From assembly GCF_000172415.1 (NCBI RefSeq), contig NZ_ABLD01000005.1, positions 1 through 64,000 on the forward strand: a DNA stretch of 64,000 bases, given 5' to 3'. The position numbers were made by a program, and so were the translations under genes. Numbering within the stretch: the first letter of the stretch is position 1; each line of letters begins with the position of its first letter. Source of the DNA: Paraburkholderia graminis C4D1M (GTDB lineage: Bacteria > Pseudomonadota > Gammaproteobacteria > Burkholderiales > Burkholderiaceae). Below are positions 51,644 to 59,219 of this stretch, one piece after another. Under the pieces are notes generated by a model, which saw only the letters and a list, made by a program, of their open reading frames with translations, was not told where the DNA came from and did no database searches.

Positions 51644-51952
51644 TTACAGGTTTATGCGCCCTTTGCCTATGTCGCGCAGCGTGACAAGATAGAAGCTTTT
51701 GAAGGTTCCCATCTGGATGGCACCGATGGCAAATTCCATGACCTTTGAATCGGGGAATGACAGTATCTTCATACTTCCACCCCCACGAAGCTCTTCCAGG
51801 TTGGGTGCGCTGGTGAGGCAGGTTGCAACTTCAGTGAGCGTTCGGGATGTTGACGCATCGACACGTGCCGATCGTTCTCGAATTGCCCCTGTTGAGATGC
51901 CTTGGCATCCGCAAATCAGTAAGCACAAGCCTCCAACAATGATCCACTTCAC
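51644..51952 (-). CDS. Small putative lipoprotein
   Basis: A 102-aa protein with a short lipoprotein signal, MKWIIVGGLCLLICGC, in which LICGC is an acceptable lipobox with lipidated Cys at residue 16. The mature part has no domain that I recognise. The segment KILSFPDSKVMEFAIGAIQM and the ending TLRDIGKGRINL look like folded protein. It stands alone between the LysR gene and decayed DNA. Confidence 0.6.
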   Translation of the reverse strand: MKWIIVGGLCLLICGCQGISTGAIRERSARVDASTSRTLTEVATCLTSAPNLEELRGGGSMKILSFPDSKVMEFAIGAIQMGTFKSFYLVTLRDIGKGRINL

Positions 51953-52562
51953 TCTTTGATCCTTCTTTTGGTTGTGTCAGCAACTTCTGGGGACCGTCAG
52001 CGTTTATGTGTTGCCAAACCGTTTCCGGTTAACGACCGGCCACAGCGCCAACGCGACGATTGCTATTTTTCACTGGTCCTTCGATATTATTGAAAAGAAG
52101 CGTCTGATCTCGGTGCTTCGTTATTGTCGGCGTAACGAAGCGCTTTCTCTAGACGGTCCCGCACGGTTGCCCAAAAGCAACAAGATTGTGATCGCTGAAA
52201 CTTGACGTCTGTGCGCCGAGAGCGCAATACCAGTAGCCGCCGCCGTACCTGGAAGCGGCCATCGAAACTGCTCGAAGCTGAACGGCTGCAGGTGGGTCCG
52301 AATGCCGCCAACCGCGTCGGCCGGCAGACGGCGATGAGCCGCGGTTTCTATTCGGCGTCTCTCGAACGTTCAGACATTGGCTACAGACCGTAACCGGTGA
52401 GACCGGCACGAAAAGGGTGCTCCAAGAGCTCCGTCAGTGAGCTCGCAATTTCATGTTTGAGGATTCGCTCGCTGGATAATCAGCTGGGACTATGTCTTTC
52501 AACATGCAAGCAACGCGACTCTACTATCCTGAGCTTGCGCACCCGAATGGGCTTCTCGATGA
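51953..52562. other. Intergenic region without recognisable gene
   Basis: About 600 bases of mixed composition. Short plus-strand frames (for example 52202-52393) have no conserved features. Some of this could be the missing 5' part of the SorC-type remnant that follows, but I cannot recognise its helix-turn-helix. Confidence 0.4.
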
Positions 52563-52896
52563 TGGTTCGGACAAAGCGCAGGAATCGTTGCTGTGCGTCA
52601 GCTCGGCGCAGTGGGCGACATGATGGGCTACGACTTCATCGATCTCGCCGGACACCCGCGCGCACTCCGTTTGCGCACCGTGTGATCGGGCTCTCGTTCG
52701 AAGATCTCGTGCGCATTCCCAATGTTATTGCTGTTGCCAGCGAGATACCGAGACTACTGCGGTGCTTGGCGCACTGCGCACCGGCGCCATTAACACGCTC
52801 GCGACGACCGAGGCGATCGCCCAGTCAGTGCTGAGTCTGGATGCGGCGACCATGCCTCGGCATGGCGCAGGATCCGAAGCGGCAAGCGCGACGTAA
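52563..52896 (+). pseudogene. Remnant of a SorC/DeoR-type sugar-binding regulator
   Basis: C-terminal effector-binding part of a SorC-family transcription factor spread over three frames. Frame 1 reads AGIVAVRQLGAVGDMMGYDF; the second, VIGLSFEDLVRIPNVIAVAS; the third, TTAVLGALRTGAINTLATTE then AIAQSVL, stopping at TAA 52894-52896. GAVGD and the LRTGxINTLxTxExxA block are characteristic of SorC domains, which bind phosphosugars. No N-terminal DNA-binding domain is visible. It is not functional. Confidence 0.72.
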
Positions 52897-52984
52897 GCAC
52901 CTACGTGTACCGGTGCACGCGCCCGCCGCGCCAGATCGGTAGACGGGAAAGCGGGCACGCTGTCCGGCCGGCGAGGCGATCCGC

Positions 52985-53028
52985 TGCAAACGGGCTGCAA
53001 ACGGGCTGCAGACAGGCGGCAAACCGGC
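52985..53028 (+). repeat. Four 11-bp tandem repeats (TGCAAACGGGC)
   Basis: TGCAAACGGGC at 52985-52995 and 52996-53006 (identical), then TGCAGACAGGC (53007-53017) and GGCAAACCGGC (53018-53028). They lie between the SorC remnant and the 3' end of the catabolic operon, where no gene is present. Confidence 0.75.
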
Positions 53029-53150
53029 CGCGATGGCGCGTCCTGGTTTTCATGCTGCCGGTCCACATCCCCCCACCCGAAGGTGCAATTGCACGCGGCG
53101 CGCTCAACGGGCTCACCCCGTATCGCAAGCCGCCGCTTGGCGCTGCGATT

Positions 53151-54644
53151 TCAGATCGCGCGCGGTCGCACCATCGACTGGCTGCGCCAGTAGTCGAACA
53201 GCGTTTCCGGACTGTTCACGCCGCCGCCCATGCCGCTACTATTGATTCCGCCGTAGGGCACCCCGTGCGGAAACACGTTGTGCGCGTTAATCCAGCTATT
53301 GCCGGCCACCATCGCTTCCGCAACCCGCGTCGCGCGTTGCAGGTCTGCGCTCCATACACTGTTGGCAAGGCCGTAGTCCGTGGCGTTAGCGAGTTCGACC
53401 GCATGCGCCTCATCGCGAAACGTTGTGAGAAACGCCACCGGTCCGAAGATTTCCTCCCGGGATGCGACGTTCGCGGGGTCGCCCGCGAGCAGCGCCGGCT
53501 TCACATAGAAACCGTCGAAACCCGGCACGTCAGCCGGTCCGCCTGCGAGCAGCGCCCGCGCGCCCTCTGCCTGACCGCGCGCGAGATAACCGAGCACCCG
53601 GGCGCGCTGCCGCGCATTGACGACGGGTCCCATCTGCGACGCTTCATCCATCTGATATCCGACGCGCACTTTGGCGAGGCGCTTCGCACAAGCGTCGGCG
53701 AAGCGGTCATGGATGCGTTCGTGCACGAGCCAGCGCGTCGCATCACAACACACCTGGCCCGCGTGAGTGGTAATCGCGATAGCGAGCCTCTCAGCAGTTG
53801 CGTCGATGTCGACGTCGTCGAACACCACGGCCGCGCCTTTGCCGCCGAGCTCGAGCTTGCACGGGGTGAGGTTTGCGCCGCATGCGGCGCCGACGAGCCG
53901 TCCGACCTCCGGCGACCCAGTGAACGAAAAGCGCTTCAGGCGCGGATGTGCGGCGAGCGCGGCGCCTGCCGTCTGGCCGTGTCCCGTGACCACGTTGATG
54001 ACGCCGTCAGGGAAGCCGATTTCGCGTGCGAGTCGGGCAAGGTAAATCGCCGACAGGGGCGTGTCCTCGGCGGGCTTGATGACGACGGTATTGCCCGCCG
54101 CTAGCGCGGGCGGCACGCCCCAGCCGATCAGCAGGATCGGGAAGTTCCACGGGAAGATGAAGCCGCACGGGCCCCACGGCTCGCGCGTGGTCCATGCGTC
54201 GTACCCGGAGACTGCTAGCGTCGTACGGCGCGTGGCGTGCAGTGCCATGTCCGTGAAATAGCGCAGTGTGTCGATGCACACCTGCACGTCCTGCTCGGCG
54301 GCCCGCACCAGTTTGCCGGCGTCGAGCGCCTCTATCTGCGCGAGGATTGGCTTGCGCGCTTCCAGCGCATCCGCGAGCCGATGCAGATGAACAGCGCGCT
54401 CGCTCGCAGCGAGCGCGGACCACGTGGGAAACGCGGCCGCGGCGGCGCTCACCGCGTCGTCGATATCCGCGCCGCCGAGCGCGCTGACCTGTGCGAGGTG
54501 GCGCGCACTGCCTGGATCGAACGTATCGAAACTGGTGCCGTCGCGTGCGAGCGCATCGCGCCCGCCGATGACAGAGGCAATCGGCGCGCCCGAGAGAAAT
54601 TCGGCAACTTCGGGTAGCAGCGGAAAAGAGCTTGCAGCGTTCAT
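53151..54644 (-). CDS. Aldehyde dehydrogenase
   Basis: NAD(P)-dependent oxidation of an aldehyde to an acid. The 497-aa protein has the full ALDH architecture: PWNFPILLIGWGVPPALAAG, the cofactor lysine in VVIKPAEDTP, FTGSPEVGRLV, general base Glu265 in LELGGKG and catalytic Cys299 in GQVCCDATR, with an extra Cys next to it. The EEIFGPVAFLTTF motif is present. As last gene of the catabolic operon it probably oxidises a semialdehyde released by the aldolase; the substrate is not readable. The 107-base gap before it is the largest among the enzyme genes. Confidence 0.93.
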   Translation of the reverse strand: MNAASSFPLLPEVAEFLSGAPIASVIGGRDALARDGTSFDTFDPGSARHLAQVSALGGADIDDAVSAAAAAFPTWSALAASERAVHLHRLADALEARKPILAQIEALDAGKLVRAAEQDVQVCIDTLRYFTDMALHATRRTTLAVSGYDAWTTREPWGPCGFIFPWNFPILLIGWGVPPALAAGNTVVIKPAEDTPLSAIYLARLAREIGFPDGVINVVTGHGQTAGAALAAHPRLKRFSFTGSPEVGRLVGAACGANLTPCKLELGGKGAAVVFDDVDIDATAERLAIAITTHAGQVCCDATRWLVHERIHDRFADACAKRLAKVRVGYQMDEASQMGPVVNARQRARVLGYLARGQAEGARALLAGGPADVPGFDGFYVKPALLAGDPANVASREEIFGPVAFLTTFRDEAHAVELANATDYGLANSVWSADLQRATRVAEAMVAGNSWINAHNVFPHGVPYGGINSSGMGGGVNSPETLFDYWRSQSMVRPRAI

Positions 54645-54751
54645 TTGAGTCCCCGCATTGGATAAGAGAACAGCGGTACACGCGCGCGCCGCCAGCAGAC
54701 CAGCGCGCGCAAGGAGAAAGAATGGCGCATAGGCGCAGAGGTGGCGCGCGC

Positions 54752-55504
54752 TCAGAGGAACGTCAAAGACACCGTTCCAAAACCTGTGAACGATCCGGTG
54801 ACGCTCGCGCCGCTGTCAATGCGCTGAAGACCGGTGTACGTGCCGGTCGTTACGAACCGCCCGGCCGGCACACCCGCATCGCGACGGAAGGCATTGACGA
54901 GCGCGATGGCCGGCAGGAGCGGGTCGCCGCTCGCATGGCCGCCGGTGCGCTCAACCCTCACGGCATCGCCGACGGACAAGCGCGCTTCGAGCGTCGCCAG
55001 ATCGAATGTGCGCCAGTCCGCGCGCGCATCCCCGGCGACGAACCCGCCGTTCGACACGCAGTCGGCCGCGCGATGCAGCCACGGGGCGTCCGCATAACTA
55101 GTGAAGCGCGAATCGACGATCTCGAACGCGACGAACGCGTTCACCGCATCGGCGACCTCGTCGTAGGTGTAGTCGAGCGCGCGCGGCGGCAACGCGCGCT
55201 CGAAGCGGAACGCGATCTCCAGTTCCACCGCGCGCATTGGCACGAGCGCGCCGTCGATCGACGCAGGGCTCGCGAACACGCGCGAACCCAGAATCGCGCC
55301 GCGCACGAATTCGCCCGCAGGCGAAGTCGTCACCTTCCAGCCGGCAACCTGTTCGCCGAGCAGCGAGACGGTCGCGTCCTGAATCGCGTGGACGTCAGCG
55401 GCGCTTTGCGGCGCCGCATGCGCATCGAGTTCCGCAAGCGGCAAGCGAGTGACGCGCGCCTCGGCGAGCTGCCGCGCCGCATGCGCGATGGTTTCGGGTT
55501 TCAT
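54752..55504 (-). CDS. MhpD/FAH-superfamily 2-keto-pentenoate hydratase/decarboxylase
   Basis: Adds water to a 2-hydroxy-dienoate or decarboxylates a 2-oxo-enedioate in meta-cleavage pathways; metal dependent. At 250 aa it has the normal length for the hydratase branch. EQVAGWKVTTSPAGEFVRG, the metal-ligand acidic pair in AVELEIAFRF and the third Glu in VAFEIVDSRF are visible. It starts 17 bases after the D-2-hydroxyacid dehydrogenase. With the HpaI-type aldolase it reproduces the hydratase-aldolase pair of the lower homoprotocatechuate pathway. Confidence 0.85.
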   Translation of the reverse strand: MKPETIAHAARQLAEARVTRLPLAELDAHAAPQSAADVHAIQDATVSLLGEQVAGWKVTTSPAGEFVRGAILGSRVFASPASIDGALVPMRAVELEIAFRFERALPPRALDYTYDEVADAVNAFVAFEIVDSRFTSYADAPWLHRAADCVSNGGFVAGDARADWRTFDLATLEARLSVGDAVRVERTGGHASGDPLLPAIALVNAFRRDAGVPAGRFVTTGTYTGLQRIDSGASVTGSFTGFGTVSLTFL

Positions 55505-55521
55505 CGTCCAGGCTCCATGCG

Positions 55522-56508
55522 TTACGCGAGTGTGCGGATCGGCTTGCCGTCGAGAAAGGCGAGCGTGTTTTCCACTTGCTGCCGATAGAACACTTCGTAC
55601 ACGTCGCGCGTGCTGTACCCTAGATGCGGCGTGAGCACCGCGTGACGCGCGGCGACGAGCGGGTGCGTGCGCGGCAGCGGTTCCTGATCGAATACGTCGA
55701 GCGCGGCGACAATGTGGCCCTCGCGCACCGCATCGATCAGTGCTGCTTCGTCTACGAGCCGCGCGCGTGACGTATTGACGAGCGTCGCGCCGTCCTTCAT
55801 CCGCGCAATATCATTGCGGCCGACCACGCCGGCGGTACGCGCTGAGAGCACGAGGTGAACGCTGACGACATCGGCGGTAGAGAAGAGTGTCTCCTTGGCG
55901 GCGTATTCGACGCCCGCATCGGCAGCGCGCGCGGCCGTCAGGTTCGGGCTCCACGCAATGACACGCATGCCAAGCGCCCGGCCGTAGCCCGCCACGCGCG
56001 CGCCGATCTTTCCCAAGCCGACGAGTCCGAGTGTCTTGCCCGCGAGCGCGACGCCGGGCCGCGTGCCGCGCTGAAATCTGCCCTCGCGCACCGCACCGGA
56101 AGCCGCCTGCAAATCCCGCACAGCCGACAGCATCAGCGCGAGCGTGAGGTCGGCGGTCGATTCGACGCCTGGGCCGCCTTCGGTCAGGCACACGGTGATG
56201 GCGCGCGATTGCATGAACGCCATGTCGACGAGCGCCGCGCGCATGCCGGACAGGTTGAACATGCGCAGCTTCGGCAGCCGTTCGATCAGCGAGGCAGGAA
56301 ATGCGGTGCGCTCGCGCATCGCGAGAATCACGTCGAACGGCGCGAGCCGGTCGGCCGCTTCATCTTCGCTTGCGAAGGGTTCGCCAAAAAATGCCAGCGA
56401 CGCGCGCGCTTCGAGTCGGGTCCAGTCCGCGCAGCTACGCGCGGCATCCTGCCAGTCGTCGAGAATCGCGACGCGGCAGCGGGTGTTATCGGTATCTACG
56501 GCGTTCAT
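55522..56508 (-). CDS. D-2-hydroxyacid dehydrogenase family protein
   Basis: NAD(P)-dependent reduction of a 2-oxo acid to a D-2-hydroxy acid, or the reverse. The ATG at 56508 (MNAVDTDNTRCRVAILDDWQ) gives 328 aa. The Rossmann motif is LGLVGLGKIGARVAGYGRAL; the catalytic residues are Arg in LSARTAGVVG, Glu in FDQEPLP and His in LTPHLGYST. It resembles glyoxylate/hydroxypyruvate and phosphoglycerate dehydrogenases. It lies inside the operon, 27 bases after the dienelactone hydrolase relic. Confidence 0.9.
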   Translation of the reverse strand: MNAVDTDNTRCRVAILDDWQDAARSCADWTRLEARASLAFFGEPFASEDEAADRLAPFDVILAMRERTAFPASLIERLPKLRMFNLSGMRAALVDMAFMQSRAITVCLTEGGPGVESTADLTLALMLSAVRDLQAASGAVREGRFQRGTRPGVALAGKTLGLVGLGKIGARVAGYGRALGMRVIAWSPNLTAARAADAGVEYAAKETLFSTADVVSVHLVLSARTAGVVGRNDIARMKDGATLVNTSRARLVDEAALIDAVREGHIVAALDVFDQEPLPRTHPLVAARHAVLTPHLGYSTRDVYEVFYRQQVENTLAFLDGKPIRTLA

Positions 56509-56535
56509 TGGATGATTCCTGACAGAGCGATGCAC

Positions 56536-57275
56536 TCATTGGCCATGAAGCCGGCGCATGAACATCGCCATGATGTCCTCCCAGACGGCTTCGGCGGCGT
56601 GCGGGTGGTAGTCGTTGCGCGCGGCAAAGCAGAAGCCGTGATGCGTGCCCGGCACCACGTCGACGCGCGCCGCGACATTGGCTTTTTCCATTGCATCGCG
56701 AAACGTGGGCACGACATTAGCGGGTACGGCCGGATCGATCTCGGCGAACGCGGCGTAAACCTCGCCCTGAATGTTGTCCGCGAGAAGATGCGGCGAATCG
56801 GGTTTGTCGGTCACCATGTTCACCCCATAAAGCGCCGCGACCGCCGCCATGCGGGGCAGACGCGCGGCGGCATTGACGACGAACGGCCCGCTCATGCAAT
56901 GGCCGATTGCGCCGACAGGGCCGGGCGTCGCTTGCTCCTGCGCATCCAGAAAACCCAGCATGCCGTACGTGTCGTCGAGCACATCGGCGTTCGACAGGCT
57001 GCCATCGCGCCGCGTATCAGTACCGACATCGCCTCGTTGCGGCGCGGTACGTCGAAGCGCAGCGTGCCGAGCCGGTAGTACAGATCCGGCAGCAGACAGT
57101 AATAGCCGGCACGCGCAATGCGCCGCGCCATGTTGCGCAGCTCCTCGCGAATGCCCGGCGCATCCATGAACAGGATCACCGGTGCATACATGCCCGGCTC
57201 GGAGGGACAGACGGCGAACGCAGGCTGCGTCCCGTACTTCGTCGGAATTGCGACTTCTTTCTCGATCATCTCCAC
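56536..57275 (-). pseudogene. Dienelactone hydrolase family protein, frameshifted
   Basis: Alpha/beta hydrolase that would open lactones or cleave similar esters. The first part (MEMIEKEVAIPTKYGTQPAF to MSVLIRGAM) is in one frame. The rest, from SLSNADVLDDTYGMLGFLDA onward, is in the next. One G missing at about 57002 (GGG to GG) restores the join. The nucleophile Cys is in GHCMSG and the catalytic His in GTHHGFCF; both lie after the shift. As read, the gene gives an inactive 127-aa product. It starts 7 bases after the aldolase stop, clearly part of the operon. Confidence 0.85.
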
Positions 57276-57282
57276 TCCCTGG

Positions 57283-57999
57283 CTATCGCGCCGGCGCTTT
57301 CTGGCCGAGCAACTGGTGCATACCGGCCATCAGCACCTCGTTGATCCATGCATATTTCATGAAGCTCTCTCGCGTGCGCTTGCCGACCGCCGCGATGCGC
57401 CGGTCCGCGTCGGCGACGGCCGCCTTTACCTGCGCGTGATCCGACTGCCCTGGATAGCCGAGATCCTGCGCGAGATCGAGCAGCCCGAAGCTCAAATAGT
57501 CGACGCCCTCGAGCGCCGCGAGCTCGCCCGCAATCTCGATGCCCTGCGCGCTTTCGATCATCAGACACACCGATGCGCTTTCGTTGCACTGCTGCATATA
57601 CGCGGTGCGATTCGCGATTCGCTGGCCGTATTCGGGCCGCCCCGCGCCAAAAGAACGCGCGCCCAGCGGCGCGAAATAGGTTGCGCTGATCACGCGCTGC
57701 GCTTGCTCGACCGTCTCGATGTGCGGTGCAACGATGCCGCGCACGCCGCGATCGAGAAATCGCGTGATGGTCGCGACGGAAATGTCGGGTACCCGCGCGA
57801 TCGGCGTCATACCGTGACGTTCGGCGGCAATGCAGGCTGCCTCGACATCGCGCCAGTCAAACGCGCCGTGCTCGCCATCGATGTAGATGAACTGCAGGTC
57901 GGCCGCGCTCGCGACTTCGATGACGGCGGGCGCAGCAAAGGTCAGATGGATGCCTCGAATTGGCTGTCCGGTTGCCGCCGCGTGCTTTACATGGTTCAT
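57283..57999 (-). CDS. HpcH/HpaI-family class II aldolase
   Basis: Metal-dependent pyruvate (or oxaloacetate) aldolase of the HpcH/HpaI/CitE fold. The 238-aa protein has IYIDGEHGAFDW (Glu and His of the active site), the metal ligand Glu in MIESAQGIE, and the conserved Arg in IARVPD. The family cleaves 4-hydroxy-2-oxo acids to pyruvate and an aldehyde, fitting the neighbouring aldehyde dehydrogenase. It lies 32 bases after the TRAP binding-protein gene. It is slightly shorter than E. coli HpcH. Confidence 0.88.
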   Translation of the reverse strand: MNHVKHAAATGQPIRGIHLTFAAPAVIEVASAADLQFIYIDGEHGAFDWRDVEAACIAAERHGMTPIARVPDISVATITRFLDRGVRGIVAPHIETVEQAQRVISATYFAPLGARSFGAGRPEYGQRIANRTAYMQQCNESASVCLMIESAQGIEIAGELAALEGVDYLSFGLLDLAQDLGYPGQSDHAQVKAAVADADRRIAAVGKRTRESFMKYAWINEVLMAGMHQLLGQKAPAR

Positions 58000-58031
58000 T
58001 TTTCAGGAATCCGTTGTTAGGAAATGAGCAC

Positions 58032-59111
58032 TCAGACAGGCGTCGCGCGCGCGATTTTTACAAGGTGTGGTGGAAACTGGTCGGGCATCTTGTCGACGAG
58101 CGGCAGGCAGACCTTGCGAAACGATTCGACGTCCACGCTGAGGTTCACCTGCATGCCATGCTTGCCGAGGAACTGGTATGCGTCGACCTCTTCCTTCTGC
58201 GTGTGGGTGCGCAGCACGTTGTCGGCATCGTTCGCGGCGGCCATGAAAGTCTGCTTTTCGGTGGCGGTAAGCCCATCGAAATACTTCGTGCTGGTCACCG
58301 AATAGCCGGTGGTTAGCACGTGATCGCTTTTCGCGACGTACTTCTGTACTTCGTAGTACTTGTTCGACTTGACCACTGTGGGCGGCGTCTCCTGGCCGTC
58401 GGCAACGCCTTGGCGCAACGCGAGGTACAGTTCGCTCAGATCGACTGCCGCAGTGGTTGCGCCCATCGCCTGCACCATCGCGATGTAGGCCTTGGAGATC
58501 GGCACGCGCATCTTCAACCCCTGCATGTCGTTTACCGACTGGATCTGCCGCTTGCTGTTAGTGATGCAGCGAAAACCCAGATCCGTCCAGCCGATAAGCC
58601 CGAAGCCCTTTTCGCGGCACCTGGCTCGCAGATCGTCGCCGAATGCGCCGGCGAACGCGCGGTACGCCTGATCGCGGCTTTTCCACAGATAGGGCGCATC
58701 GGTGATCGACACTTCCGGCACCCAGTTCGTGAGCCCCACGCCGATCACGCCGACTTCCAGCGCGCCATTACGCACCGCCTGGCCAATGTCGCGCTCCGTG
58801 CCCATCTGCGCATTCGGATAGATCTGCACGAGCATGGCACCCTTGCTGCGCTTTTCAAGCGACTCCTTGAACGCGACGGACCATACGTGCCAACCGTGCT
58901 CGGTCGGTGCCGTATGCGCAACGCGCAGACGCTTCGGCGCGCCCTGCGCGTGCGCATGCAAACTCGCGAGCGGCCCGAAGGCGGCGCCGAGCGCCGTGCC
59001 GGCCGCCGCATGCATCACCGCGCGGCGGGCGCGGCCATGTTCGTCCAGCGCGGCGCCAGCTGGCTCCGAACTATCCGCTGCCCCATGTGTGACGATGTTG
59101 ATCGGTTTCAT
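58032..59111 (-). CDS. TRAP transporter substrate-binding protein (DctP family)
   Basis: Periplasmic receptor for a carboxylate in a sodium-driven TRAP transporter. The 359-aa protein has a signal with twin arginines (RARRAVMHAAAG), probably Tat, cleaved near HAHAQG. The conserved ligand-carboxylate Arg lies in GLKMRVPISK, and the ALRQGVADGQETPP block is diagnostic of DctP. It is encoded downstream of its permease in the same operon, and the adjacent enzymes suggest the ligand is a hydroxy- or oxo-carboxylate. Confidence 0.92.
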   Translation of the reverse strand: MKPINIVTHGAADSSEPAGAALDEHGRARRAVMHAAAGTALGAAFGPLASLHAHAQGAPKRLRVAHTAPTEHGWHVWSVAFKESLEKRSKGAMLVQIYPNAQMGTERDIGQAVRNGALEVGVIGVGLTNWVPEVSITDAPYLWKSRDQAYRAFAGAFGDDLRARCREKGFGLIGWTDLGFRCITNSKRQIQSVNDMQGLKMRVPISKAYIAMVQAMGATTAAVDLSELYLALRQGVADGQETPPTVVKSNKYYEVQKYVAKSDHVLTTGYSVTSTKYFDGLTATEKQTFMAAANDADNVLRTHTQKEEVDAYQFLGKHGMQVNLSVDVESFRKVCLPLVDKMPDQFPPHLVKIARATPV

Positions 59112-59219
59112 CTGTTGTGTCTCCTCCAGGCTGGTGGGGCCGCTCCGTTTGGCGGCGCGCTGTTATGCGAGTGACCCATATCCGGTTTTCGTGGGATTGA
59201 GTGTCAGGTTCATGAAGGT

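Noticed and set aside
46029-53150. Search for tRNA gene, transposase or CRISPR array in the accessory segment
   Set aside because: No cloverleaf-like sequence, no transposase motif and no regularly spaced repeats were seen.
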